Positions 21,204 through 30,615 of a DNA stretch of 34,855 bases are shown piece after piece. Origin of the DNA: Rickettsiaceae bacterium (GTDB lineage Bacteria > Pseudomonadota > Alphaproteobacteria > Rickettsiales > UBA6187); assembly GCA_021323415.1 (NCBI GenBank), contig JAJONM010000013.1, positions 1-34,855 on the forward strand. Direction: 5' to 3'. The notes beneath the pieces were generated by a model. The model was not told the origin of the DNA and ran no database searches. It saw only the letters and a list, made by a program, of their open reading frames with translations. Positions within the stretch are counted from its first letter, which is position 1; every line of letters begins with the position of its first letter. The position numbers and the translations under genes are program-made.

Positions 21204-23855
21204 ATGTCTGCTGAAAAAATAGATTTAAACTGGATTCATGACTATGTACAAGTACACTTTTTACAGGCGGGTAAAAAATATCTGAATGAGAAGGTTGAAG
21301 CTGGGGCTGTACCTTTTAATTTAGCTGCATTGAAGTCGAAAGCGGCAACATTCGAGAATTTTATCCATATTTACCTAAATAATAAAAATGAGCCAACTAC
21401 TGGCAGGGCTTTTCAGGATAAAATAAGAAAGATAGCTACACCACACCCGATTGGTAATAATACGGCAGGGCAGGGTGTGGTTTTTGATATTATGGCAAAA
21501 GTATTTGTCGCAAAGATAAGACATGAATCTTATGGCAAAGAAGATGAAAATGAAGCCAGAAAAGTTGAGCAATTTAAAAAAGAAGTTATCTTAGGACTAA
21601 CTGAACTTGGAATGGCTCACACCAAAATTGCAAAAATATATAAAGCGGAAACTTTTGATGCAATGTTTGATGCGTTAATTGCCCAATTTTTGAGCCAGGG
21701 CATAAGAACAGAAGTAATTAATAAACCTGCGCAGAAACAAAGCAACGATTTGGGTATAAAGTACCTGGCAAAAAAAGGTGAAAAATCGCTAACATGGCAC
21801 AATGGTGTTGATATGGATGGCGATAAGGAATCAAGTATGGTTGATTCTTTTGGAGAGGGGATTAGAGGAAAAAATATTTTTGATATTTTTAAGCATTCTA
21901 AAGCTTTAAATAAACCACCTTATAAATATCAGCCAAGAATATCATGCGCGCCTAAAAAAGGTGTTTTAAGTCTGATTGAACAATTAGAGCAGATTAAGGG
22001 CGTTAATAGTGTTGAGAGTTTTTCTGATATTATTGGAGAAAAATTTAATAGTAATTATAAATTATTTGAAAAATCATTTAAGAATATGACTTACTCTCCT
22101 GTTAGAGAAGGTTCTGAGTTACCAGTGAATTTCCCAATGAATGCTATACTTGCCATAACTGCTCCTGCATTTTTACCAAGTCAGGGCATGGTGCTTTCTG
22201 ATTTTCCGGCAGAACATGGTGAGAAGTTGCTTGCAAGGTTATTGTTCGTTAAAAAAGCAGTTGGCAAATATCTGGCTAATGCAGAGAAAGTCCAGCAACC
22301 AATTGATCAAACATTCATGCCTTTGTGTGAAGAGAAGGAATCGATTGAAAATTTCCAAACTACACTAAAAGCTTTTTATACAAGTGTTCTTGATCAGTTA
22401 GGCGGTGATGATGAAAAAAATAGAGCAATACTAGACCTGTTGACTGCTGAATTTGAAGGCAAGAAATTCTTTAGCGTAGGTAGTTTCTTTGGTCCTAGCG
22501 ATTTAACTAAAAACATGGGTCAGACATCTATTATTGAGCTAACGAGGAATTATATCCTTTCGGAATTAGAATTTAGGGATTTCAAAGAAAAAGTAAAAGA
22601 AAAAATTGGCGGCGAGTTATATGACAGTACATTTGCCGATGTAAATTACATGCAGGAATATGGTAAAGGAACATCCCCGCGCAGAGGTGGTAACTATGTT
22701 TTATTTAGCATACCTCGTACAATACAAGGATTGCAAATGGCTTCAATGAGCAGTGTTATCCAAAAGGCATATGAAAAAGGTCAGGAGCTTTGTGATTTAT
22801 CGACAAAAGAATTATCATCATTATTGGAAGATATAAAAGCTATAGAACCTTTAATTAACCCAGCCGCAGCAGCGCATAAGTCATTCTTCAGGGAAGTTCC
22901 TAATGGAGAAGCAAAGGGGTTAATAGTTGCAGAGCTTGATGAACTTGCTAAAAATTTAAATTATGAGCCGGCTAGAAAATATTTACAAAATAATCAAGGG
23001 TGCAGGGGTGGAGCAACGGCTAAGGACACAGCTACCGAAGAAAACACGCGTGCTATCGAATCCGTAGCCAAGAATTGCTATGGGGGGCTTTTAACGGCGT
23101 GTGGTTTTCCGCTTAACCCGCAAAATGAAATCCCTGACTTTGATTTGAAAAAATTTATCAAATTACCTTTTGGTATGCAGATTTTTATGGCTGAGTTGCT
23201 GCAGATGCTGAGCATTGATTATGATAGGGCAAATCTTCTTGGGTTTAGCGATGGCACTATATCAAAAGTGCAAGAATATGTAGCAAATGTTGCAGAATTT
23301 TTTGCTGAAAAACTTGAAATACAATTTCAAAAAGATTTTGATAAGACAAAAGAAGGCAGGGTTGCGTTTGTTAATGCAGCAATCGATAAGGTGCTTAATT
23401 CTGGAATTTTAAAAGATGACTTTCTTGAGAAACGCCTGGAGTTGTTTAAATGCCAGATAGCAAGTGTTAGCGTTATTACTGGTAATTTGACATCTTCTAT
23501 ACAAGCTATGTTAGGAAGCCACTCATATGCAAGACTTGTAGAGGATTTAAAAGAAACTGGTGATAAGGGCAGGGCTGAGGTTATAACTCGGAATAAAAAA
23601 GTTATAGAGGAACATTTTGCGCCTATTTCATCGATATTAAATGATATATCGAATTTCCAGTTGCCGGTAATTTCTGCAGTAGCGCCTGTTCATCAGGCTG
23701 CGAAAGATGGAAAGAAAGTGGAATTATGGCAAGGTGTTGTTCAGCAGAGGGCTGCATTTGATGATGCTACGATATTGACGGCAAATTCTTATGGTCGTAA
23801 TACGCATGTAAGAGATGCTTCACTTGCCGGGTATGCAGCAGTAAAACACTTATAA
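21204..23855 (+). CDS. Large protein of unknown function (883 residues)
   Basis: I do not recognise this protein. It is long, mainly helical by composition, soluble-looking, and has no signal peptide, membrane segment, Walker motif or obvious repeat. Visible features are a basic/Gly patch GKGTSPRRGGNYVLFSIPRT (about 487-506) and a small cysteine group (C600, C625, C633) around NQGCRGGATAKD and KNCYGGLLTACGFPLNP. The rest is lysine- and glutamate-rich helix throughout. ATG is preceded by AGGATGG. Base and codon use look like the neighbours. It stands alone, divergent from metF and convergent with aspS. A secreted effector or lineage-specific structural protein are both possible; neither is shown. 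Confidence 0.8.
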   Translation: MSAEKIDLNWIHDYVQVHFLQAGKKYLNEKVEAGAVPFNLAALKSKAATFENFIHIYLNNKNEPTTGRAFQDKIRKIATPHPIGNNTAGQGVVFDIMAKVFVAKIRHESYGKEDENEARKVEQFKKEVILGLTELGMAHTKIAKIYKAETFDAMFDALIAQFLSQGIRTEVINKPAQKQSNDLGIKYLAKKGEKSLTWHNGVDMDGDKESSMVDSFGEGIRGKNIFDIFKHSKALNKPPYKYQPRISCAPKKGVLSLIEQLEQIKGVNSVESFSDIIGEKFNSNYKLFEKSFKNMTYSPVREGSELPVNFPMNAILAITAPAFLPSQGMVLSDFPAEHGEKLLARLLFVKKAVGKYLANAEKVQQPIDQTFMPLCEEKESIENFQTTLKAFYTSVLDQLGGDDEKNRAILDLLTAEFEGKKFFSVGSFFGPSDLTKNMGQTSIIELTRNYILSELEFRDFKEKVKEKIGGELYDSTFADVNYMQEYGKGTSPRRGGNYVLFSIPRTIQGLQMASMSSVIQKAYEKGQELCDLSTKELSSLLEDIKAIEPLINPAAAAHKSFFREVPNGEAKGLIVAELDELAKNLNYEPARKYLQNNQGCRGGATAKDTATEENTRAIESVAKNCYGGLLTACGFPLNPQNEIPDFDLKKFIKLPFGMQIFMAELLQMLSIDYDRANLLGFSDGTISKVQEYVANVAEFFAEKLEIQFQKDFDKTKEGRVAFVNAAIDKVLNSGILKDDFLEKRLELFKCQIASVSVITGNLTSSIQAMLGSHSYARLVEDLKETGDKGRAEVITRNKKVIEEHFAPISSILNDISNFQLPVISAVAPVHQAAKDGKKVELWQGVVQQRAAFDDATILTANSYGRNTHVRDASLAGYAAVKHL

Positions 23856-23860
23856 AGCAC

Positions 23861-23887
23861 AAGGAGGAGGCTTACGCAGCCTCTTCC
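23861..23887. terminator. Possible bidirectional terminator between convergent genes
   Basis: GGAGGAGGCT and AGCCTCTTCC form a 10-bp stem with one G·U pair around TACGC, overlapping the last codons of aspS. T-tracts after the stem are weak on both strands, so the call is tentative; the position between two converging genes supports it. Confidence 0.4.
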
Positions 23888-25698
23888 TGTTTATCAGCTT
23901 TCTCTAAAGCTTCGCGTGCTTTTGGAGTTAGCTGGATGTGCAGCTCACGCAGTTGTTTTATATCAGCTGGCGCTGGCGCATTCATTAGCAAATCTTCGGC
24001 TTTCTGGTTCATTGGGAAAGCGATAACCTCACGGATATTTGGCTCATCGGCAAGTAACATTACAATACGGTCAACTCCCGGCGCAATACCGCCATGTGGA
24101 GGGCAGCCGAATTTGAATGCGCGGATCATACCGCCAAAGCGAGTATCTACCACTTCATTGCTATAGCCGCAAACTTCAAATGCCTTATACATCAGCTCAG
24201 GCTTATGGTTACGGATTGCACCGCTTGATAATTCCACGCCGTTGCACACGATGTCATATTGCCATGCATTAATTGCCAGCAACTCCTCAGTAGTTTTAGC
24301 CTTTTCGATGGCTTCAATACCGCCCTGCGGCATAGAAAATGGATTGTGGCTAAATTCAATTTTCTTATTATCCTCGTCCCACTCATAGAACGGGAAATCA
24401 ACTATCCAGCAGAACTTGAATTCGTTTTCGTCAATAAGCTTAAGCTCCTGACCAATATTAGTACGCACCAAGCCAGCAATTCTTGCGGCTTCATTTTTAG
24501 TGCCACTTGAGAAGAATACTGCATCACCATTTCCGATATTGGCAGCTTTCTTAAGCGCTTCTAATCTTTCAGGGTTTAAGAATTTAGCGATTGGGCCTTT
24601 GGCATTGCCGTCTTTTTCAAATACGATGTAACCTAGTCCCGGTGCGCCCATTTCCTGCGCGAAGGCGATTTTTTTATCGAAGAAACTGCGTGGTTGCTCA
24701 GCAACCCCAGGTGCTGGTATTGCTCTTACAACTTTGCCTTCTTCTACTGCTTTGGCAAATATTGAGAAATCCGAACCTTTAAATATCTCGCCAACATCAG
24801 CGATGATTAGTGGGTTGCGTAAGTCTGGCTTGTCGTTACCATATTTTAGCATTGAATCGGCATAAGAAATACGTGGGAATGGCGCTGGGGTAACTTTTTT
24901 ATCAGAAAATTCTGTGAAAATGCCATACATTACCGGCTCAATCACGCCAAATACATCTTCTTGGGTTGCGAACGACATTTCCATATCAAGCTGGTAGAAT
25001 TCACCAGGAGAGCGATCAGCGCGTGCATCTTCATCGCGGAAGCATGGTGCAATCTGGAAATAACGATCAAAACCTGATGCCATAAGCAGCTGTTTGAATT
25101 GCTGCGGAGCTTGCGGCAATGCATAGAATTTACCCGGATGCACACGGCTTGGCACCAGATAATCACGCGCACCTTCTGGTGAGCTAGCCGTCAGAATCGG
25201 AGTCTGAAATTCATTGAATCCTTGCTCTATCATACGGCTGCGGAGTGAGTTTATAACTTTTGAGCGCAGCATAATATTGCTGTGGATTTTCTCACGGCGT
25301 AAATCCAAAAAGCGGTATTTCAGGCGCGTATCTTCGGGAAATTCCTTATCTGAATTAACCTGAATTGGTAGCATATCGGCTTCTGATTCAATATAGAAAG
25401 TCTCAACCGTAACCTCAATTTCGCCAGTGTGGATGTTTTTGTTTACAGTCTCTGCGCTTCTTGCAACTACTTTACCTGTAATGGTAACGACGCTTTCATA
25501 GCGGGCATGAGTTGCTTGATCCAAGAACTTATCATCGCTGGTGATTACAATCTGGGTTAGACCGTAATGGTCACGTAAATCAACGAATAACAGGTTGCCA
25601 TGGTCGCGTTTCCTGTGTACCCAGCCGGATAGTTTCACTGTCTGTCCGATATGGCTTTTATCGAGTTGGCCGCAAGTATGGGTTCTGTATTCGTGCAT
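23872..25698 (-). CDS. aspS: Aspartyl-tRNA synthetase
   Basis: The 608-residue product is a bacterial-type class II AspRS. The N-terminal anticodon-binding OB fold includes [20 protein letters not shown] (about 23-42). Motif 2 is [20 protein letters not shown] with [10 protein letters not shown] following (about 213-242). The bacterial GAD insertion lies in the middle, and motif 3 [14 protein letters not shown] is near residue 545. It charges tRNA-Asp, and in lineages with GatCAB may also misacylate tRNA-Asn. The ATG has GAG-type Shine–Dalgarno sequence. The gene is divergent from rnd with an 88-base shared promoter region. Confidence 0.97.
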   Translation of the reverse strand: MHEYRTHTCGQLDKSHIGQTVKLSGWVHRKRDHGNLLFVDLRDHYGLTQIVITSDDKFLDQATHARYESVVTITGKVVARSAETVNKNIHTGEIEVTVETFYIESEADMLPIQVNSDKEFPEDTRLKYRFLDLRREKIHSNIMLRSKVINSLRSRMIEQGFNEFQTPILTASSPEGARDYLVPSRVHPGKFYALPQAPQQFKQLLMASGFDRYFQIAPCFRDEDARADRSPGEFYQLDMEMSFATQEDVFGVIEPVMYGIFTEFSDKKVTPAPFPRISYADSMLKYGNDKPDLRNPLIIADVGEIFKGSDFSIFAKAVEEGKVVRAIPAPGVAEQPRSFFDKKIAFAQEMGAPGLGYIVFEKDGNAKGPIAKFLNPERLEALKKAANIGNGDAVFFSSGTKNEAARIAGLVRTNIGQELKLIDENEFKFCWIVDFPFYEWDEDNKKIEFSHNPFSMPQGGIEAIEKAKTTEELLAINAWQYDIVCNGVELSSGAIRNHKPELMYKAFEVCGYSNEVVDTRFGGMIRAFKFGCPPHGGIAPGVDRIVMLLADEPNIREVIAFPMNQKAEDLLMNAPAPADIKQLRELHIQLTPKAREALEKADKQEEAA

Positions 25699-25728
25699 TT
25701 TAGGCTCTTTTAATGGTTTAATTCATTG

Positions 25729-25734
25729 ATTATA
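25729..25734 (-). promoter_or_regulatory. Candidate -10 box of aspS
   Basis: A perfect TATAAT is read on the - strand 30 bases before the aspS start. The matching -35 (TTTATC at 17-base spacing, 25752-25757) keeps only three consensus bases, so the promoter call rests mostly on the -10 box and the divergent position. Confidence 0.4.
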
Positions 25735-25786
25735 TGGGGTTTTGTATATAGGATAAACCTTCAAATTCCAATAGAATATTTATAGT

Positions 25787-26935
25787 ATGACACTTATCAC
25801 TAATGCTGAAGAATTAAAAAACCTCTGTGCAGGTTTAAAAAATGAAGAATATATCACAGTCGATACTGAATTTCTACGTGATAAGACTTACTATCCGAAA
25901 TTATGCCTGATACAGGTTGCATCAGAAAAGGTTGAATTTGCGGTAGACCCGATGGCAGAAGGCATGGATTTATCGCCGTTGTTTGAGGTGTTTGCCAATC
26001 AAAAAGTTATGAAAGTATTTCACTCGGCGAGGCAGGATATAGAGATTATCCTGAAGCTTTCGGGTAACGTGCCAAAGCCGATGTTTGATACGCAAGTGGC
26101 GGCGATGGTTTGTGGCTTTGGCGCATCGGCTAGTTATGCTACTCTGGTTTCTGAGCTGGTTGGCAAAAATGTTGATAAAAGCTCACGGTTTACAGATTGG
26201 TCGCGCCGCCCCTTAAGTAAGGCACAGCTTGATTATGCACTATCGGATGTTACATACTTGCGCACTGTTTATAAAAAACTTAAAGCTGATTTGTTTGAAA
26301 GCGGGCGCGAGCATTGGCTGATGGAAGAAATGGAAAGCCTTACCAGCCCTGAAAATTATGTTGTTAACCCTGATGAAATCTGGGAGAAACTAAAACCTAA
26401 AGGGACCTCAAGAAGGTTCCTCGGAATGGTGAGGGAAATTGCTAAGTGGCGTGAACTGGCAGCACAGAAGCTGGATAGGCCGCGTGGGCATATACTAAAA
26501 GATCAGGGATTGCTTGAAGTTGCAGCTGTAATACCAAAGTCAGCGGAAGAATTTCATGCAATACGAAGCACGAGTGGGTTCAAAAAGTCATTAGTGCCAG
26601 AGTTGTTGGAAGTTATAGCGAGTGCGCAAACTATACCTGATTCCCAATTGCCGGAAGTAAAGAGGCTAAGGAAGCCGGTAAAACCGAATGAAAACCTGGT
26701 AGAAATGCTAAAATTACTACTAAAGGTTAAATGTAATGAATTAAATGTCGCTGAAAAGTTGGTTGCAACATCAGAAGACTTAACCAAAATGGCAATTGGT
26801 GATATAATGGAGAGTGTAGTATCTCATGGATGGAGATATGATATTTTCGGGAAACATGCCATTGCACTCAAGAATGGTAATATTTCTTTAGCTATGAAGG
26901 ATGGAAGAATCGATATTGTAAGCAATAAAAGCTAG
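25787..26935 (+). CDS. rnd: Ribonuclease D
   Basis: The 382-residue product has all DEDDy exonuclease residues: D26 and E28 in VDTEFLRDKTYYPKLCLIQ (Exo I), D84 in FHSARQDIEII (Exo II), and Y150/D154 in LDYALSDVTYL (Exo III). An HRDC-type helical domain follows from about residue 205, including KWRELAAQKLDRPRGHILKD. RNase D trims the 3' ends of tRNA and other small RNA precursors. Length is normal. The product of the neighbouring aspS is also tRNA-related, and cca lies in the same region, but they are separate transcripts. Confidence 0.96.
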   Translation: MTLITNAEELKNLCAGLKNEEYITVDTEFLRDKTYYPKLCLIQVASEKVEFAVDPMAEGMDLSPLFEVFANQKVMKVFHSARQDIEIILKLSGNVPKPMFDTQVAAMVCGFGASASYATLVSELVGKNVDKSSRFTDWSRRPLSKAQLDYALSDVTYLRTVYKKLKADLFESGREHWLMEEMESLTSPENYVVNPDEIWEKLKPKGTSRRFLGMVREIAKWRELAAQKLDRPRGHILKDQGLLEVAAVIPKSAEEFHAIRSTSGFKKSLVPELLEVIASAQTIPDSQLPEVKRLRKPVKPNENLVEMLKLLLKVKCNELNVAEKLVATSEDLTKMAIGDIMESVVSHGWRYDIFGKHAIALKNGNISLAMKDGRIDIVSNKS

Positions 26936-26973
26936 CAGTTTGCGCAAAGCTTTGCTTTTAATGGGTAATTATT

Positions 26974-27194
26974 ATGGTTTTATGTCTTATTGTGGACGAT
27001 GACAAAGCGTCATCCAAAATAGCAGCTGATGTAGCTGGACAAATGGGTTTGGAAGTTGCCATTGAAAATAGTGGCGCGTCTGCCATAACAATGTTGTAAA
27101 GGCGCTGAAAGATGAAGGTATTAATGCTTATATAGTAAAGCCGTTTAGTACGGCAGCGCTGCAGGCAAAGATTAAGGAATCGGGTAAGGTATAG
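26974..27194 (+). pseudogene. Response-regulator receiver domain, internally deleted
   Basis: The first 41 codons (26974-27096) encode MVLCLIVDDDKASSKIAADV and AGQMGLEVAIENSGASAITM plus Leu, which is the start of a REC domain with its acidic triad; then a TAA appears. In a different frame from 27096 the sequence reads KALKDEGINAYIVKPFSTAA, then LQAKIKESGKV and TAG, which is the REC end with the conserved Lys-Pro. The middle, with the phospho-acceptor Asp and the switch Thr/Ser region, is missing. About 72 codons remain of the usual ~120. It looks like a single-domain CheY-like gene broken by an internal, frame-changing deletion. It starts 38 bases after rnd. Confidence 0.82.
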
Positions 27195-27198
27195 TTCT

Positions 27199-28695
27199 TT
27201 ACTGTCTTATAGAATTATTATTCTGCTTCTCTTGCTGCTTTTTAATTATCCATTCAGCAGCAGGTTTAGAGAAAGCAACTGCTCTTTCTCTTTGTTTCTG
27301 TTTTAAAAAATTTTCTGGGTCTTTTTGTTGTGATAAAATCATCTGGAATTGCTCGGCCTGGGGTGTATTAACATATTTTTCATTGTTAAATGGGTCTGAT
27401 GGCAAACGGCGACGCAACACCTCCAAGTTCTTTTGTGGGTTTGCGGTCTTAAAATAATTTTCATAGTCAAATGGTGCTGGTAACATAACCCCTTTTAGAA
27501 CCTGAAGTTTTCCTATGATATCTTTTGCAGTTTGATCAAACTCTATCGGTAGGCCGCCTTTTGGTAGGTGCTTTGCTATTTCTACAATGGCATCTGCAGG
27601 CATACCGGACTGGATAAGTGTGTCAACAGCACCGAAAAATTTCCAACGTTGTTTAATCTGGATTTCTTTGGCCTCAGAAAATATTTCTTCACTATCAAGT
27701 TCGTTAATTTCTTCGAATAAAAGCTTATGTTGATTATAATAAGTTTTTACGCGTTGTGGTAAAAGATGTTTAGTGAATTTAAAAGCTTCGGGAGTAATGA
27801 TATACTCCATATCTACTAGCAGGTTAATTAAGCTTTCTTTAGGTTGCCCCTTTATATACTTTTCGAAATGCTCTCCGAGTTGTTCATATTCGCTTGAATA
27901 TTTAAATTTACTTGAATAAATCTTAATGAACCACTGGCAGGTTTCTTTAATTGGTTCTATTAGGTCTTTATTACCATACATACTAGCAATAGCTTCAATA
28001 GCATGCTCGTATCCACAATCAGCGGCTTTTTTTGCTAATTCTTTTGCTTTTTTGCAGTCTTTTTCTATACCTGCATCTTTATCTCCCCAGCAGTATATAA
28101 GGCTAAGTTCGGCCTGTGCTTCTAGATCGCCTTGTTCAGCGGCTAATGTGTACCATTTTACTGCTTCTTTATCGTCTTTCTCTACTCCGAAGTCGTTAGT
28201 AGAAGTTTGATAAATATCGCCAAGCATATCTTGTGCTAAGACATGACCCTGTTCTCCAGCAATTAGAAGGTATCTCAAGGATTTGCTAGGGTCTTCAGAC
28301 AAATGAAGGTTAAATAATCCTATCAGATAATTCACCCCGGGTGTTTTATTTGTGGTGTTTTCTATATTATTAAGCAGAGCATTAATCTGAATATCATCTA
28401 AAAATTTTTTAATTTGATACCCTAGATTAAGAAGGAAATAATTAGAGGGAAACTCTTCATATGGTAGTTCCTCGTTAATCTTATGAAATGCTTTTTCCAG
28501 TCTAACCAAGGTATCATTGGTATGTAAACCACCAGCAATTGCTTTGACGGCTTCTTTCAAATCAGAAGCTGCATCTTTTGCTGTTTCATAGAAGAATTCT
28601 GGACTTTTTGGATCAATATTAGCTTCTAGCTTGCGTTTCATGTCTCTATTCTCTGGCAAAATTTGGTTTGCCGGATTTATAGCATAAAACCACAT
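27199..28695 (-). CDS. Sel1-like repeat protein
   Basis: The roughly 498-residue product contains about three Sel1-like (alpha/alpha) repeats near residues 120-230, for example VEKDDKEAVKWYTLAAEQGD and IEKDCKKAKELAKKAADCGY. The remainder is helical and unrecognised; the C terminus is Gln/Lys-rich (KQRERAVAFSKPAAEWIIKK). Sel1 repeats mediate protein–protein contacts and are frequent in host-associated bacteria, but no partner is visible. No signal peptide is seen. The start is uncertain: an ATG at 28695, a TTG three codons earlier (28704) and an ATG at 28641 are possible, the last having the best purine-rich upstream sequence. It is convergent with the REC remnant. Confidence 0.82.
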   Translation of the reverse strand: MWFYAINPANQILPENRDMKRKLEANIDPKSPEFFYETAKDAASDLKEAVKAIAGGLHTNDTLVRLEKAFHKINEELPYEEFPSNYFLLNLGYQIKKFLDDIQINALLNNIENTTNKTPGVNYLIGLFNLHLSEDPSKSLRYLLIAGEQGHVLAQDMLGDIYQTSTNDFGVEKDDKEAVKWYTLAAEQGDLEAQAELSLIYCWGDKDAGIEKDCKKAKELAKKAADCGYEHAIEAIASMYGNKDLIEPIKETCQWFIKIYSSKFKYSSEYEQLGEHFEKYIKGQPKESLINLLVDMEYIITPEAFKFTKHLLPQRVKTYYNQHKLLFEEINELDSEEIFSEAKEIQIKQRWKFFGAVDTLIQSGMPADAIVEIAKHLPKGGLPIEFDQTAKDIIGKLQVLKGVMLPAPFDYENYFKTANPQKNLEVLRRRLPSDPFNNEKYVNTPQAEQFQMILSQQKDPENFLKQKQRERAVAFSKPAAEWIIKKQQEKQNNNSIRQ

Positions 28696-28737
28696 CGATG
28701 TCAATCTATTGTTACAAACGTAAGATGGATGGATAAG

Positions 28738-29295
28738 TTATTCCAATAACTTCATAATATCCGTATATTTACGCTCTTTCGCATAATCCAGCGCTGTCTT
28801 CCCACGGCTGTTTTTAAGGGTTTTATCAGCCCCATTTTCTAGTAATGCCTTTACATTGGCGGCATTGCCTTTGGCCACTGCCCAGTTAAGTGGAGTCATT
28901 TCAAATTTATCGGTAACATTTGGGTTTGCTTCGTGCTTGAGCAATAAGAGAGTGTTGTCGGCTGAGCTATTGATTGCCGCCCAATGTAGTGGTGTGCCGC
29001 CACGGTTGTCCTTTATTTCCAGGTCAGAGCCTTTTTCGATAAGGAAGGCGGCGATGTCAGTATAGCCGTGGTAAAGTGCGCTATGGAGTGGCGTTTGACC
29101 GGCGCTATCGCGGGTATCTAGGTCTGCTCCTTGGGTGACTAGGGATTTTACGGTGTTAATGTCATTAGCGCGGACTGCTTGGAATAGTTTTTCGCTCAGT
29201 GGGGAGGTGTGGGAGAGGGTGAGCCATGCTGATAATATGATTATTGGTAAAGTGATAAGGAATATTAGGTATGATTTTTTCATTCTTTTTATCAT
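28738..29295 (-). CDS. Ankyrin-repeat protein with N-terminal membrane anchor
   Basis: The 185-residue product starts with a basic, hydrophobic segment (KKSYLIFLITLPIIILSAWL, residues 6-25) that acts as a signal peptide or anchor. Four ankyrin repeats follow (about 34-63, 66-96, 99-130, 132-162) and a partial fifth. The repeats carry the usual TPLH and G-A-D turns, for example GQTPLHSALYHGYTDIAAFL. This predicts a periplasmic or membrane-facing protein-binding scaffold; its partner is unknown. The ATG four codons in (29283) is an equally good start. It lies 43 bases upstream of the Sel1-repeat gene on the same strand, so the two may be cotranscribed. Confidence 0.9.
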   Translation of the reverse strand: MIKRMKKSYLIFLITLPIIILSAWLTLSHTSPLSEKLFQAVRANDINTVKSLVTQGADLDTRDSAGQTPLHSALYHGYTDIAAFLIEKGSDLEIKDNRGGTPLHWAAINSSADNTLLLLKHEANPNVTDKFEMTPLNWAVAKGNAANVKALLENGADKTLKNSRGKTALDYAKERKYTDIMKLLE

Positions 29296-29326
29296 AAAAA
29301 ATCACATCCTATCAATTTATAAGTTA

Positions 29327-29484
29327 GCCTCACCACTAGCGTCACCCTGAATTTATTTCAGGGTCCAGCTTTCAATAGTAATTATATTTGCCAGTTTATT
29401 GCAGAATTAACAACGAAATAAAACTACGCAATATTTTGAACTTTGGACCCTGAAATAAATTCAGGGTGACGCTAGTGGTGAGGC
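29327..29484. repeat. Palindromic repeat family 2, copy 1
   Basis: The arms 29327-29367 and 29444-29484 are perfect 41-bp inverted repeats around a 76-bp AT-rich interior. Each arm also contains its own hairpin, ACCCTGAA/TTCAGGGT around TTTAT. The interior is homologous, in inverted orientation, to that of the element at 34532-34674 (shared CTTTCAAT and TTTATTG blocks). It lies between the ankyrin and quinone-oxidoreductase genes and has no coding capacity of its own. Confidence 0.92.
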
Positions 29485-29544
29485 CACAGGATAAATATCG
29501 AGGGATATTTTGTCAGCGTTACTTATTTAGTTGGTTTACTTAAC

Positions 29545-30519
29545 TTACACCGTTAAAATAGTAGAACCAGTAGTCTTACGCGCTTCTAAATCTGCATGCG
29601 CCTGCGCTGCTTTTTCAAGTGGGTATTTTTGTCCTATACTAACTTTCAACACGCCTCTTTCTATCATCTGGAAAATTTCAATGGCACTTAGTAATAGCTC
29701 CTGCCTTGTGGATTTATACAGCATTAGTGTTGGCCTTGTAAGATACAGCCCTTTTTGTGCTAAGTTCAGGATATTGAAAGGTGGTACTTCGCCGGATGAT
29801 TGCCCATAGCTTACCATTAATCCCATATTCATCAGGCAAGATAATGACTTGGCAAAAGTCGCTTTACCTACGGAATCATACACAACTACTACACCCTGGT
29901 TATTAGTGATTTTCATTACTTCTTCGGCGAAGTTCTGCTGGGTGTAAACGATAACATGGTCGCAGCCATTGTTTCTGGCAATAATTGCTTTTTCAGGTGT
30001 GCCAACAGTGCCTATTACTTTTGCACCCAGATATTTTGCCCATTGGCAAATAATCTGGCCAACACCGCCTGCTGCTGCGTGTACTAATATTGTATTGCCT
30101 TTCCTAACTTTATAAGTATGGAATATAAGATAATGGGCAGTAAGTGCTTTAGTAAAAACCGCTGCTGCGGTTGCATCGGAGATTTTTTCAGGAACGCCTA
30201 CTAAGTGCCGCTCGTTTATCAGGCGCATTTCACAATAAGCGCCGGTTTGGGCAGTGGCATAAACAACACGTGTGCCAACTGGAATGCTTACACCCGGACC
30301 TACTGCTTCTACCACACCGCAAGCTTCCATGCCTGGAATCATTGGCATTCTTGGAGTTTTATAAAGACCAGAGCGGTAGTAAACATCGAGGAAGTTAACG
30401 CCAATTGCTGTGTGGCGCAGTAACACCTGGCCTGGGCCTGGGGCTTTTGGAGTTGCAACATTCTCCAGTTTCATTACTTCTGGACCGCCTGTTTCACGTA
30501 CTATTATTGCTTTTGGCAT
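29545..30519 (-). CDS. Quinone oxidoreductase (zinc-independent MDR family)
   Basis: The 324-residue product belongs to the medium-chain dehydrogenase/reductase superfamily, QOR type. The N-terminal GroES-like domain includes GVNFLDVYYRSGLY (about 40-53) and PGMEACGVVEAVGPGV. The NADPH-binding Rossmann domain has VHAAAGGVGQIICQWAKYLG (146-165). The cysteine/histidine zinc ligands of alcohol dehydrogenases are absent, as expected for QOR, which reduces quinones with NADPH in the cytosol. GGAG precedes the ATG. It is divergent from ccmD and apparently monocistronic. Confidence 0.92.
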   Translation of the reverse strand: MPKAIIVRETGGPEVMKLENVATPKAPGPGQVLLRHTAIGVNFLDVYYRSGLYKTPRMPMIPGMEACGVVEAVGPGVSIPVGTRVVYATAQTGAYCEMRLINERHLVGVPEKISDATAAAVFTKALTAHYLIFHTYKVRKGNTILVHAAAGGVGQIICQWAKYLGAKVIGTVGTPEKAIIARNNGCDHVIVYTQQNFAEEVMKITNNQGVVVVYDSVGKATFAKSLSCLMNMGLMVSYGQSSGEVPPFNILNLAQKGLYLTRPTLMLYKSTRQELLLSAIEIFQMIERGVLKVSIGQKYPLEKAAQAHADLEARKTTGSTILTV

Positions 30520-30584
30520 TGATATTCTCCGGTCAATACATATTTTCTATTGGAAACTCTAGAAATTGTACTATTTTGCTGAAT

Positions 30585-30590
30585 TATAAT
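30585..30590 (+). promoter_or_regulatory. Candidate -10 box of the ccm operon
   Basis: A perfect TATAAT sits 25 bases before the ccmD ATG in the spacer divergent from the quinone oxidoreductase gene. The -35 region (GAAATT at 17-base spacing) is poor, so activator help or a different spacing is possible. Confidence 0.35.
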
Positions 30591-30615
30591 TAATTTATAA
30601 AAATAATCTAGCCCT

